Translations under genes and position numbers: made by a program
Shown here: positions 11,968 to 23,542 of the stretch, in pieces
Numbering within the stretch: position 1 is the stretch's first letter
Layout of the letters: each line of letters begins with the position of its first letter
The notes under the pieces: generated by a model
Databases searched by the model: none
Seen by the model: only the letters and a program-made list of their open reading frames with translations
What the model was told of the DNA's origin: nothing
Source of the DNA: Nicotiana tabacum
Lineage: Eukaryota; Streptophyta; Magnoliopsida; Solanales; Solanaceae
NCBI RefSeq assembly: GCF_000715075.1
Contig: NC_134100.1
Span: 33,214,042 to 33,278,041, forward strand
Direction: 5' to 3'
Length of the DNA: 64,000 bases

Positions 11968-12430
11968 CTATGGAATCCCAGTCATAGAAATGGAAAGGAG
12001 TTGTTCATCAGAAAATGAATTATTGATCTCAAGGCCATCATGTGGCCTCCCCTCCTTCTCCAATCGGGACAAGTGGTCCGCCACTTGATTCTCACTACCC
12101 TTTTGATCTTGAATCTCTAGATCAAACTCTTGCAATAGAAGTACCCACCGCATCAACCTTGCCTTAGAGTCTTTCTTGCTCATCAAATATCGAAGTGCCG
12201 CATGGTCGGTGTGAACAATCACCTTTGTACCCATTAGGTACGGGCGTAACTTCTCCATAGCAAAGACAATGGCTAGGAGTTCTTTCTCGGTCACCGTATA
12301 GTTGACTTGGGCCTCGTTCATAGTCTTTCTAGCATAGTAGACCGGATAAAAGATCTTGTTAATTCGTTGCCCCAATACTGCTCCAACCGCCACATCGCTT
12401 GCATCACACATGAGCTCAAATGGTAAGCTC
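11968..12430 (-). pseudogene. Athila RNase H, fused to gag by deletion
   Basis: The - strand reads [14 protein letters not shown], holding the first catalytic Asp of Ty3-type RNase [15 protein letters not shown] (Glu) and [11 protein letters not shown] (Asp) follow, then [10 protein letters not shown]. Catalytic acidic residues are kept. Upstream, instead of RT, the frame runs straight into gag sequence ([10 protein letters not shown]) at about 12,430. Protease and RT are therefore deleted, about 1.5-2 kb compared with a complete element. Confidence 0.85.
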
Positions 12431-13982
12431 CAATTTGAACTTCCAAGTTGCGGATAGAAGTTTTGTGGGAGGCTAATTGGGCATTGGATTCGGCGTTTTT
12501 CTCCATCATTTGCTTAAACATATTTTCAATCCGTCCCATTTCACTATTGGAAGAACTAGGACCATGTGATGGATATGGAGGCAGGTTGTTTGGTTGTTGA
12601 TACATCGGGGGCTTTTGAAAGCCCGACCCCCGATTTTCTTGATTGTTATTGTTCCAACCCCCTTGATTATTGTTGCCTCCCCAATTACTTTGATTGTTGC
12701 CACTCCAATTACCTTGATTATTTCCTCCCCAATTGCCTTGATTACCCCAGTTGTTTTGATTGTTGTTGTTCCCCCAATTGCATTGGTTGTTGTTGTTTCC
12801 ACCACTCCAATTTCCTTGGTGACCTTGGTTGTTCCAATTTTCTTAGTTTCCTTGTGATCTCCATTGTTGTTGATTTTGAGCATTGCTTCTTTGATCTTGA
12901 TAATTGTTGACATATTGAACCTTTTTATCTTGCTCATCATATGAATCATCTTGATTATACGCACTATTACTTTGCTCAAATTGTTCCGGATGGTTTTGTA
13001 CTTGTTGACCTCGTTATCGTCTCTTGTTTACCATCATGTTCACCCCTTCCATAGCATTCACTTGTTTCTGCCCTTGAACCTATTGAAGCTAAGCCTTGGC
13101 CAATTGGTTCATGGTGGTTGTCAATTTCGCAATAACTTTCCCATGATCATGTAGCTCCATGGGTAGGTGAATAACATTTGGGTCACCCTGAGGAATATTG
13201 GCTCTACTTTGCCACGCCAAAGAGGTGTCCGCCATCTCATCCAAAATTTCACAAGCTTCAAAATAAGGTGTATTCATGAAGTTACCCCCAGCAAGTTGAT
13301 TTACCACACATTGATTCGTTGTGTTGATCCCGCTGTAGAAGGTCTGTTGGATCATGGCCTCGGTCATATCATTGTTCGGGCATTCTTTGACCATGGTACG
13401 ATATCTTTCCCAAATCTCGTGTAATGGCTCATTGGGCTCTTGTTTCAAAGCTAGAATTTCATCCGTTAGTGTATCCATGTGCCCCGGAGAGAAGAATTTG
13501 GCAATGAACTTCTCGGCCAACTCATCTTAAGTGTGGATGGAATGATTGGGCAATCTCTCTAACCAGTCCAAAGCCTTTCCCTGTAGAGAAAAGGGAAACA
13601 GCCTTAACCGCAGTGCATCCTCAGAGACATTAGTTTGCTTGCTCCCCCAACAAGTGTCGATGAAACCCTTGAGATGCTTGTAGGCATTTTGGTGTGGAGC
13701 TCCGGTGAAGAAACCCCACTGCTCAAGCAGTGTAAGCATCACGTTGGTTATTTAGAAGTTGCCCACCCTAATCCGGGGCGGAACTATTGCACTTGCATAG
13801 CCCTCGTCCGGCAACACCCGGTGCGTTGCTCTTGGTGGAGATGGGGGAGGGTTTGGGACATTATCATAAGGCGGTCGGCCTCGCCTGTTTACTTGAGGCT
13901 CGGGATGAATCTCATCCACTTGATCATCATCTACCTCCTCCCCCAATGGTAAATTTCCAAGGGGCTCGTTGTTAAGGGCCAT
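12430..13982 (-). pseudogene. Athila gag with Asn/Gln/Gly-rich tail
   Basis: The gag frame begins at 13,982 (MALNNEPLGNLPLG). After a stop at about 13,752 it resumes with LEQWGFFTGAPHQNAYKHL and LQGKALDWLERLPN, then AEKFIAKFFSP and EPLHEIWERYRTMV. These are the capsid-like segments of plant gypsy gag. The region 12,600-12,860 encodes a repetitive Asn, Gln, Gly, Trp stretch (units like NNQGNWGG) whose codons are broken by frame changes, so one frame instead reads Ile/Thr-rich. It ends in [20 protein letters not shown] at the deletion junction. Confidence 0.75.
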
Positions 13983-14080
13983 TTTATACCTAAAAGCAAT
14001 TTACAAACAAAATTAGTGACTCGGAAGGAAAGAAAGACAAAACACACAAATACCTAGATATATAGCTAAATCTGTTTAAC

Positions 14081-14098
14081 TCCCCTGCAACGGCGCCA
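14081..14098 (-). other. Athila primer binding site (tRNA-Asp type)
   Basis: On the - strand TGGCGCCGTTGCAGGGGA lies just inside the 5' LTR. TGGCGCCGTTGCCGGGGA is the usual Athila primer site, complementary to plant tRNA-Asp. One base differs here. Confidence 0.85.
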
Positions 14099-14103
14099 AA
14101 AAT

Positions 14104-15718
14104 TGATCTCGGCCAAACCCACACTACAATTAAATAGCGAGGCAGTCGATGCAGTAATAAACCCAACGAAGGTCGGGATCGAATCAACAAGGAGTTAGAA
14201 TATGGTATTAGGTGTATATCTAAGTTAGTTGCACGTTTTGGCTTCAATTGCACTTCCACAAACTTGATTGGTGTTCTACTTCTACTTTTACTCTAGTGTT
14301 TGCAAGTATAAAACTAAGGACAATATTTTTGGTTTTGAGTTTTTCAAATGATTAAAAGGGACTAGGGTCGTGACTCTAATGGGTTGTATATTCCAGGGCA
14401 AATTTGATTAGTTGGGGTCGTAATATAGCAATCGCATCCGGGTAACCACTTTATACCTCCCGGTAGTTTGAGTGATTTTGCCCAAATTGACTTTCTCAAG
14501 CCCAATTGGGTATATGCACAATACAAGTGATATTAGCTCAAGTCGGGTCTTACTATCTCTAGGTTTAACCCTTTAATTGGGGCTATTAATTACTTGAGTT
14601 TACCCCAATTTCTTGTTAGCCAAGTATTCCTAGACTTAGTCTCTCTTTCTCAAGTAGAGACTAAGTCAAATAGGCATGAATCAATGTTTGCAATCATTGA
14701 TTCTAGGGTTCAATCATGAACAAGGCTAAATATTACTAACCCAATCAAAAACAAGCACTGAATTAAACTCCCATCAAATACCCACACTAGGGTTGGGCCA
14801 CAACCCTAGCTAAGGATTTAGCTACTCATGGAAAATAAAGAAATACAATAAGCAATTACGATAGAATGCATAATAATTGATTTGACAAAGAAAATCTAAT
14901 GTTAAGAAGTTAATCTAGTACAAAATTACTCTATACAGTAAAGAAAACGGCCCAGGTGCACTTCTGACAACTCAACTTAACTTAAAAATGACAAAAAAAT
15001 CTATTTATACTAAGATAAACATATCTGACAAAAATGCCCCTATGAAGGTTGTGCGGCCACATAATTCTGGTGCGGTCCGCACAATGAGCTACTACGGCCG
15101 CACAATTATCGTGCGGTCTGCATTCTTGGGAACTTGGGCTTGGAACTTGGGGGCGTCTGCGGTCCGCGTAAAAATGGGTGCAGCCGCAATTATGATTATG
15201 CGGCCGCACAAAACTGTCGCGGTCCGTATTCTTTGGAACTTGGGCTTGGAGCTTGGGGGCTTCTGCGATCCGCATAAAAATGGGTGCGGCCGCAGTTTTG
15301 ATTATGCGGCTGCACAAAACTATTGCGGTCCGCACTTTGCATTTTTTGGACTTGAACAGCTCTCTGATTCTTCAACCTTACGGACCACATAATAATGAAT
15401 GCAGCCGCACTTGACTTCCTGCGGCCGCATAATTTTGGTGCGGTCCGTATGCCTTTAGCTGGCCCAAAAGCTATTCTCTGAATCTCCCCTCTATGGCCAC
15501 ACTAGAATTGTGCGGTCCGCACTGCTTGCCTTTTTGCCCTGTTTTGGTTCTTGTTCACTTTTGACTCCTTTATGAGTAGATTTTGACTTCTTTGGCTAGT
15601 GTCCCAATATTCTTGCAAGTAAGCACATTTTGTTAGTTTTTGGAAATTCCTTTAAGCATTTTTTAGCTAAATCACAAGTAAAAGAGAGCAAATAATCGGT
15701 CAAAATCCCCACTTATCA
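14104..15718 (-). repeat. 5' LTR of the Athila element (right copy)
   Basis: It is collinear with 4175-5674 and ends CCCCACTTATCA on the + strand. It contains an extra repeat of about 106 bases around 15,210-15,320 (GGAACTTGGGCTTGGA type unit plus two palindromes) that the left LTR has only once. The palindrome array is at about 15,050-15,515. Chromovirus gag resumes immediately after it. Confidence 0.8.
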
Positions 15719-16900
15719 AGGTTTTCTGAGTTAGCCTGTCATGCTATCTAGTTGGTTCCCACAGACAGGGAGAGGATCAGGAGGTTCATAGATGTCCTCA
15801 CTTTTCAGCTGTGATTGCTTATGACTAGAGAGAGAGTGTCCGGTGCTACTTTCGATGAGGTTGTCGACATTGCTTGTTAGATTGAGATGGTTCGCAGCTA
15901 GGAGCGGGTTGAAAGGGAGGCCAAAAGGCCTCGTGGACAAGGTGGATTCAGCGGTGTTCCTTCTAGGGGTAAGTTCCCCCACGGTAGGGGTCGTCCTTTC
16001 AGACATGCTCAGACGACTCGCCTAGTTCACCGTGGTGCATCATCTGGACATGGTGCACAGAGCTATCAGCTGGGCCAGTCTTTATTCAGTGCACTACCAG
16101 CGCAGAGTTCTCACCCTGCCTCATCAGCTCAGGTGTCTACGGGTAGTTCTTCGGGGGTATCAGGAGCAGCAGTTCTTCAGAGCAGGGGATTTTTTGAGTG
16201 CGGAGATTTTGGTCATATTAAGAGACATTGCCCTAGGTTGTTAGGTGGGACTCCACAGCAGAGTTCTCGACCGATGGCACTAGCACCAGCAGTTTCATCA
16301 CCTGCCTAGCCAACTAGGTGTGGAGCTCAGTCAGCTAGGGGTCGCCCTAGAGGGGGAGGCCGATCAGGGGGTGGCCAGGCCCGTTTCTATGCTCTTCCTG
16401 CCAGACCAGATGCAATTGCTTCGGATGCTGTGATTACATGTATTGCCTCAGTTTTCCATAGAGATGCCTCTGTATTATTTGACCCTGGTTCCACTTATTC
16501 ATATGTGTCCTCGTATTTTGCTCATTATCTGGATATGCCCCATGAGTCTCTAGTTTCACCTGTTCATGTGTCTATGCCGGTGGGCGATACTGTCATTGTG
16601 GGCCGTGTATATCGGTCATGTGTGGTGACTATTGGGAGTTTGGAGACTAGAGTGGATCTTTTGTTTCTTAGTATGGTCGATTTCGGCGTGATTTTGGATA
16701 TGGATTGGTTGTCTTCATGTAATGCTATTCTAGAGTGTCACGGTAAGACCGTGATGTTGGCGTTACCGGGGTTGCCGAGGGTTGAGTGGAGCGGCTCTAT
16801 AGACTATGTTTCCAGTAGAGTGATTTCATATTTGAAACATTGGATGGTTGAAAAGGGTTGTCTATCTTATCTGGCCTTTGTGAGGGATGTTAGTGTAGAG
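15719..16900 (+). pseudogene. Chromovirus gag 3' half and protease
   Basis: Gag resumes as RFSELACHAI and LVPTDRERIRRF, followed by a Gly/Arg/Ser/Gln-rich stretch. The nucleocapsid zinc knuckle at about 16,187-16,230 reads FFECGDFGHIKRHC. The expected CxxC is FxxC, so the first zinc ligand is lost. The aspartic protease follows with [13 protein letters not shown] at about 16,476, holding the catalytic Asp in a DPGS variant of the D-S/T-G triplet, and [12 protein letters not shown] further on. Stop codons at about 15,752 and elsewhere disable it. Confidence 0.8.
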
Positions 16901-18370
16901 ACCCCTGTTATTGATTCTGTTCCAATGGTGCGAGATTTTTCGGATGTGTTTCCTACAGACCAGTCGGGCATGCCGCCTGACAGGGATATTGATTTCGGTA
17001 TTGATTTGGTGTCGGGCACTCAGCCCATTTCCATTCCACCGTATTGTATGGCACCGGCAGAGTTGAAGGAATTGAAGGAGCAACTTCAGGAACTCTTTGA
17101 TAAGGGGTTTATTCGGCCTAGCGTGTCACCTTGGGGTGCACCAGTTCTATTTGTGAAGAAGAAGAAGAAGGATGGTACTATGAGAATGTGCATTGATTAT
17201 AGGCAGTTGAACAAGGTTTCAATCAAGAACAAGTATCCTTTGCCGCATATTGATGATCTGTTTGACCAGCTTCAGGGAGCGGTGGTGTTCTCCAAGATTG
17301 ATTTGAGGTCCGGATATCACCAGCTGAAGATTCGGGTCTCAGATATTCCTAAGACAACTTTCAGGACCCGATATGGCCATTATGAGTTCCTTGTGATGTC
17401 TTTTGGGCTGACCATTGCCCCAGCATCGTTCATGCATCTGATGAATAGTGTGTTTCAGCCTTATCTTGACTCGTTCGTTATTGTATTCATTGATGACATC
17501 CCGATGTACTCTCGTAGCCAGGAAGAGCATGCCCAGCATCTAAGGATTGTGTTACAGTGATTAAGGGGGGAGAAGCTTTATGCCAAGTTCTCCAAGTGTG
17601 AGTTTTGGCTCAGTACAGTGGAATTCTTGGGGCACGTGGTGTCCAATGAGGGTATTCAGGTAGATCCAAAGAAGATAGAGGCGTTTCAGAGTTGGCCCAG
17701 ACCGTCCTCAGCCACGGAGATTTGGAGTTTTCTCGGTTTGGCTGGTTATTACCATCATTTTGTGGAGGGCTTCTCATCTATTGCATCACCCTTGACTAAA
17801 TTGACCCAAAAGGGTGCTCCTTTCAGGTGGTCGGAGGATTGCGAGGAGAGCTTTCAGAAGCTCAAGACTGCCTTGACCACGAATCCAATTCTAGTTCTGC
17901 CATCAGCTTCTGGTTCTTCCACAGTGTATTGTGATTCCCCGCGGATCGGCATTGGGTGTGTTCTGATGTAGGAGGGTAGCGTGATTGCTTATGTTTCATG
18001 CCAGTTAAATCCCCATGAGAAGAACTATCATGTCCACGACCTTGAGTTAGCAGCTATTGTTCACGCCTTGAAGATTTGGCAACACTATTTGCACTGGGTC
18101 CATTGTGAGATTTACACTGATCATCTGAGTTTGCAGCATCTGTTCAAACAGAAGGATCTTAACTTGCGTCAGCAGAGGTGGTTGGAGCTTCTTAAGGACT
18201 ATGATATCACCATTATGTATCACCTCGGGAAGGCCAATGTGGTAGCAGATGCCTTGTGTCGCCGGGCAGAGAGTTTGGGGAGCTTAGCATATCTTCCAGC
18301 AGCAGAGAGGTCATTGGCGTTGGACGTTCAGGCCATAGCTAGCCAGTTTGTTAGATTGGATGTTTCTTAG
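16901..18370 (+). pseudogene. Chromovirus reverse transcriptase and RNase H
   Basis: RT blocks in order: [41 protein letters not shown] (catalytic Asp), [10 protein letters not shown], and [12 protein letters not shown], which replaces the usual YxDD with FIDD. A TGA at 17,558-17,560 ends the first frame. The connection domain follows from 17,618 ([12 protein letters not shown]). RNase H is visible as [38 protein letters not shown] and [11 protein letters not shown], with another stop at about 17,969. The domain order is intact but it cannot be translated through. Confidence 0.85.
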
Positions 18371-18382
18371 CAGAGTCGAGTA

Positions 18383-19556
18383 TTGGCTTGTGTGGTCTAT
18401 CGGTCTTATCTTTATAATCCTATCAGGGAGCGTCAGTATGATGACCCCCACCTACTTGTCCTTAAGGACACGGTCCAGCACGGTGATGCTAAGGAGGTCA
18501 CTATTGGGGATGATGGTGCATTGAGGATGCTGGGCAGGCTATGTGTGCCCAATGTAGATAGTTTGCATGATCTGATTCTCAAGAAGGCTCACAGTTTGTG
18601 GTATTCTATTCATCCGGGTGCCGCGAAGATGTATCAGGACTTGAGGAAGCATTACTGGTAGAGGAGAATGAAGAAGGACGTAGTGGAGTATATGGCTTGG
18701 TGTCTAAATTGCCAGCAGATGAAGTATGATCATCAGCGACCAGGTGGGTTGCTTCAGAAATTAGAGATTCCAGAGTGGAAATGGGAGAGGATCACTATGA
18801 ATTTCATTGTTAGGCTTCCACGGACTCAATAGAAGTTTGATGCAGTTTGGGTGATTTTGGATAGGCTCACCAACTTAGCTCATTTCATTCTTATGATGAC
18901 TGCCTATTCTTCCGAGCAACTGGCTCGAGTCTATATCCGCGAGATCGTCAGGCTTCATGGCGTACCTGTATCTATCATCTCTGACTGGGGCACGCAGTTT
19001 ACATTACGGTTCTGGAGGGCCATGCAGCATGAGTTGGGTACTCGAGTGGAGTTGAGCACAGAATTTCACCCTCAGACGGACGGACAGTCCGAGCACACTA
19101 TTCAGATATTAGAGGATATGCTCTGTGTGTGTGTGATAGAGTTTGGGGGGTTCGTGGGATCCATTCTTGCCTCTATCAGAGTTTTCTTACAACAACAGTT
19201 ATCAGTCGAGCATCGAGATAGCACCGTATGAGGCTTTATATGGTAGGCGGTGTAGGTCTCCGGTGGGTTGGTTCGAGCCGGGCGAGTCTTGATTATTGGG
19301 TACAGACTTGGTTCAGGATGCTCTGGAGAAGGTTAGGGTGATTCAGGATAGACTGTGCATAGCCTAGTCCAGGCAGAAGAGTTATGTAGATTGAAAGGTT
19401 CACGATGTTGCATTTATGGTTGGAGAGCGGGTATTGCTCCGAGTGTCACCCATGGAGGGTGTTATGAGGTTCGGAAAGAAGGGGAAGCTGAGCCCGAGGT
19501 TTGTCGGCCCATTTGAGATGTTGTGACATGTTGGGGAGGATGCTTATGAGCTTGCC
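18383..19556 (+). pseudogene. Chromovirus integrase
   Basis: The HHCC finger is partly readable (HSLWYSIHPGAAKM, then CLNCQQMKYDHQRPGG). The core shows VWVILDRLTNLAHFI, then IISDWGTQFTLRFW where the usual SDRGTQF Arg is Trp, and HPQTDGQSEHTIQILEDML with the Glu region changed. Stops occur near 18,658, 18,830 and after 19,229, and frames shift. It is a decayed integrase. Confidence 0.8.
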
Positions 19557-19883
19557 TTGCCTCCCAGTCTAGCAGGAGTTCACCCAGTATTCTATGTTTC
19601 TATGCTCCGGAAGTATCACGGCGATCCATCTCACGTGTTGGATTTCAGCTCAGTCCAGTTGGACAAGGATCTATCTTATGTTGAGGAGCCAGTGGCTATT
19701 TTGGACAGGCAGGTTAAAAAGCTAAGGTCAAAGAACATTGGGTTCGTGAAGGTTCAGTGGAGGGGTCAGCTGGTCGAGGAGGCGACTTGGGAGACCGAGC
19801 ATGATATGTGCAACCGTTATCCTCATCTTTTCACCACTTCAGGTATGTCTCTATGCTCATTCGAGGACGAACGATTATTTTAA
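19557..19883 (+). pseudogene. Chromovirus C-terminal chromodomain-like region
   Basis: The frame reads LPPSLAGVHPVFYVSMLRKY, the GPY/F-adjacent end of integrase. EEPVAILDRQVKKLRSKNI and VKVQWRGQLVEEATWETE follow, an aromatic-poor chromodomain-like fold at the polyprotein end. In chromoviruses such domains help to direct integration to heterochromatin. It is the best preserved part of this pol and ends at a natural stop just before the polypurine tract. Confidence 0.8.
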
Positions 19884-19893
19884 GAGAGAGGGA
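19879..19893 (+). other. Polypurine tract of the chromovirus
   Basis: The purine-rich TTTTAAGAGAGAGGGA lies directly before the 3' LTR start TGTAACGACC, as expected for plus-strand priming. Confidence 0.75.
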
Positions 19894-22383
19894 TGTAACG
19901 ACCCGGCCGGTCGTTTTGAGTGTATTAGCCCCAATCCCCTATTTACTGCTTTCCCCGTATCTGTTTCTGCTTCTGTGACTTGCCGGGAGCTCTTGTTTTT
20001 GGTTTCGGAGTGTTTTGGGACACTTAGTCCCTAAAATGGAAGTTTATATCTTAGGATTTTGACCATAGTCAGAACTGTGTGAAGATGACTCCAGAATGGA
20101 GTTCTGTCGGTTCCGTTAGCTTCGTTGGGTGATTTTGGACTTAGGAGCGTGTCTAAATTGTGAATTTGAGGTATGTAGCTGATTTAGGCTTGAAATGCCA
20201 AAAGTCAATTTTTTGGAGATTTTGAGTGAAAGTGGACTTTTTGATATCGGGGTGGGATTCCTATTCCGGAAGTTGAAGTAGGTCCATAATGTTGAATATG
20301 ACCTGTGTGCAAAATTTGAGATCAATCGAACATGGTTTGGTATGATTCGGCATCGGTTGTAGAAATTTGAAGTTTCAAGTTCATTAAGTTTTGATTGGAG
20401 GGTGATTCGTGTTTTTGTTATTGTTTGACGTGTTTTGAGGGCTTGATTAAGTTCTTATGGTATTTTAAGACTTTTTGGTATATTTGGTTGAGGTCTCGGT
20501 GGCCTCGGGTGTGTTTCGGATGCTTAACGGGTTGAATTTGGACTTAGGCAAACTGCTGAAGCTTTGAAGTTTCTGGTGTAATCGCATTTGCAGTGGCTGG
20601 CTGTAGGTGTGGGCACGCATGTACATTAGGCCAAGCGTAGAAGCAAGGGTTGAGGAGATGGCTAGGGGTCTTAGGTGCGAGGGAATTTCCGCATCTGCGA
20701 GCCCGCATATGCGCTTGGAGTCCCGCAGATGCATAGAGTGAGCTGGAGGGGAAGAACGCTGAAGCGGACCTTTGTCCACATGTGCGCACATGCAAGTGCG
20801 ACCACTTGATCGCAGATGCGGACCTAGCCCCTTAAGCCATTTCCGCACCTGCGAGGGAAATTCCGCAGGTACGGCGTCGCAGGTGCGACAGTATGTCCGC
20901 AGATGCGGAAGAACTGGGCAGAAAATAGGATTTTGAGGGTTTGATTTCCATTTCGATTTTGGATTTTTGATAGCTCTGTGTGAGGCGATATTTCGAGGTT
21001 TCTTCAAGAAGATGTTTGGGGTAAGTAATTCTAACTCGGTTTGGACTATATTTCATGAATCTATTGATATTTTTATAATCTAATTAGGGATTTGAGTTGT
21101 AAATTTGGGAAAAAATGGTAGAAACCTCATAGACTAAAATTTCGAGTTTTGGAAGGTGATTTGAGGTTGGATCCGAGTAACTCTTGTATGGTTGGACTCG
21201 TGAGTAGATGGGTGTTCATATTTTGTGACTTTTATCGGATTTCGAGACGTGGGCCCGAGGGCCGGTTTAAGCCTATTTCAGATTTTGGCTTATAATTTCA
21301 TGTTGTTATGGTGGAATTGATTCTTTTAGCCTATATTAATTATATCGTACTGCTTGTGGCTAGATTTGGGGCATTTGGAGACTGATTCGAGGGGCAAAGG
21401 CATTTCGGAGTAGGATTTTGTGCAGTTTGAGGTAAGTAACAGTCTTAAATCCGGTCTTGAGGGTATGAAACCCCGGATTATTGGATTATGTGAGTATTTT
21501 GGAGGTGACGCACATGCTAGGTGACAGGCATTTGGGTGTGCACCGTAGGAATTGGGACTTGGTCCATTGTGTGGAACTGTAAAGTTGAATAACTTGTTGT
21601 TAGCTATATGCTCTCCCTGCGTTATAGAAATTTGACTGCAAATCATGTTAGAAATCATGCTTAGGCTATGTGATGGTACTGTTGGGACCCACAGAGGTCG
21701 CGTACTTGTTGAATTATTTGCTAATTGTTGTCTTGTACTCTCAGTCATGGTTTTACTTGCGTATCATATCTCAGTCTCTTCTTGATTCTTGTTGATACAC
21801 TAAGTTATTTTTGTTTGGGCTGATCTTTATGATTTCTGAGAGCCCGAGAGACTAGAGAGGTTGATGACTGAGTGAGGCCGAGGGCCTGTCTGCGAGGTGA
21901 TGATACTATAGCATGTGAGTTATCCGTGCAGCACGTGAGTTATCTGTGCAGATCCACATATTGATACTATAGCACGTGATTTGTCCATGCAGCACGTGAG
22001 CTATCCGTGCGGATTATAGCGTTTGGGTTGTAGGAGCCCATCCGGAGTCTGCACACCCACAGTAAGCGTAGTTACCTATTAAGTGTGAGTACTAAGGGCT
22101 GAGAGCCGGGTGATTGAATTGTTGTGATGAGTTAAGTGACTGTTGCCCTGAGAGGTTGTACTTTTTTTTCATTTGTTGTTGCATTTGTTGCTATCTGTGA
22201 TTGTTGTGAAATTTATTAAAGATTTTATATCCGGATTGCCGAAACTTGGAACTGTATAAAACTGATTTGACTTAAACTGTCGGATTTGAAAGCATGTCTA
22301 TTCTTTGCTGGAATTATTGAAAATGAACTATAACTATGTAGCTCGTCAGTATCTTCACTTCCTTATTTATTATTACTTACTTA
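19894..22383 (+). repeat. 3' LTR of the chromovirus, first part
   Basis: It is collinear with 376-2790 of the 5' LTR, with many substitutions and small indels, including the palindrome array (about 20,580-20,910) and about four G-box units (about 21,905-22,017). It is interrupted by the LINE fragment at about 22,384 and resumes at about 23,543. Confidence 0.8.
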
Positions 22384-23542
22384 TAGAGTTGTATATGTTG
22401 TCGCGTCACATCCAAGGGGAGGTGCCTTGGTGCATGCTATTTACCGATTTATAGTGTTGAATGACGAGACGCGTAGCGGAGTTAACGCGAGGTTGGAGGT
22501 TTGGAGACAGACCTTGGAGTCTAAAGGTTTCAAACTGAGTAGAACCAAGATAGAATACTTGGAGTGCAAGTTCAGTGACAGGATGCATGATGCAGACGTA
22601 GAGGTTAAGCTTCATGCTCAAGTTATCCCCAAGAGGGCGAGTTTTAAGTATCTCGGGTCTATTATCCAGGGTAACGGGGAAATTGACGAAGATGTCGCAC
22701 ATCACATTGGAGTGGGATGTATGAATTGGAGTCTCGCTTCCGGTGTTTTGTGTGGTAGGAATGTGCCGCTAAGACTTAAGGGTAAGTTTTATCGAGTGGT
22801 GGTTCGACCGGCTATGTTGTATGGGGCTGAGTGTTGGCCAGTCAAGAACTCCTACGTGCAGAAGATGAGAGTAGCAGAGATGAGGAAGTTGAGATGGATG
22901 TGTGGGTGTACCAGGAGAGATAGGATTAAGAATAAAGCTATCCGAGACAGAGTGGGAGTAGCCTCCGTGGAGGACAAAGTGCGGGAGTCGAGGCTGAGAT
23001 GGTTCAGACATGTTAAGAGAAGAAGCATTGATGCTCCTGTTAGGAGGTGTGAGAGGTTGGCCATGGAGAGATTGAGAAGAGGTCGAGGTAGGCCTAAGAA
23101 GTAATGGGGAGAGGTGATTAGGCAGGACATGGCGCTGCTTCAACTCACTGAGAACATGACCCTTAATAGGAGGGTGTGGAGGTCGAGGATTAAGGTAGAA
23201 GGTTAGTAGGTAATTTATAGTTGTTCATCGATAGTCTTAGTAGCATGCATGTCTCTTCATATTCTTCAATTTTTATTACGTTATGTGGTTTTGTTCGCCT
23301 CGGGTATTGTATTCCCTGTTACTATTATTTGGTACTACTTATCCTTTATCTCTCCTTTTTCTTTTCTCTTCCATCTTTCTTCCTTTTTTGCTTTCATCTT
23401 CTTCTTCTTCTTGCCCTTCCTGAGCCGAGGGTCTATTAGAAATAGCCTCTCTACCTACATTAGGTAGGGGTAAGGTCTGTGTACAGACAACCCTCCCCAG
23501 ACCCCACATGTTGGGATCAAACTAGGTTTGTTATTGTTGTTG
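22384..23542 (+). mobile_element. RTE-type LINE, 5'-truncated 3' fragment
   Basis: The coding part (22,427-23,104) gives the C-terminus of a non-LTR reverse transcriptase polyprotein: [61 protein letters not shown] and [10 protein letters not shown]. This is the region after the RT domain in plant RTE LINEs. A 3' UTR follows that ends in GTCTGTGTACAGACAACCC, CCCCAGACCCCACATGTTGG and a (TTG)n tail, the same 3' end used by TS-type SINEs. It is dead on arrival, as 5' truncation is typical of LINE insertion. It splits the chromovirus 3' LTR. Confidence 0.85.

Larger units (their letters stand above)
4175..15718 (-). mobile_element. Athila-type Ty3/gypsy element nested in chromovirus gag, internally deleted
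   Basis: The element reads on the - strand: 5' LTR 14,104-15,718, primer site 14,081-14,098, gag, RNase H, integrase, a third ORF, polypurine tract and 3' LTR 4175-5674. The integrase ([22 protein letters not shown]) and the TGGCGCCGTTGC primer site, matching plant tRNA-Asp, are typical of the Athila branch. Protease and RT are missing, because gag is joined directly to RNase H near 12,430. The two LTRs are close in sequence, so this insertion is younger than its host element. No clean 5-bp target duplication could be read. Confidence 0.85.

Noticed and set aside
22769..23143. - strand ORFs over the LINE
   Set aside because: Antisense shadows of the LINE coding region.
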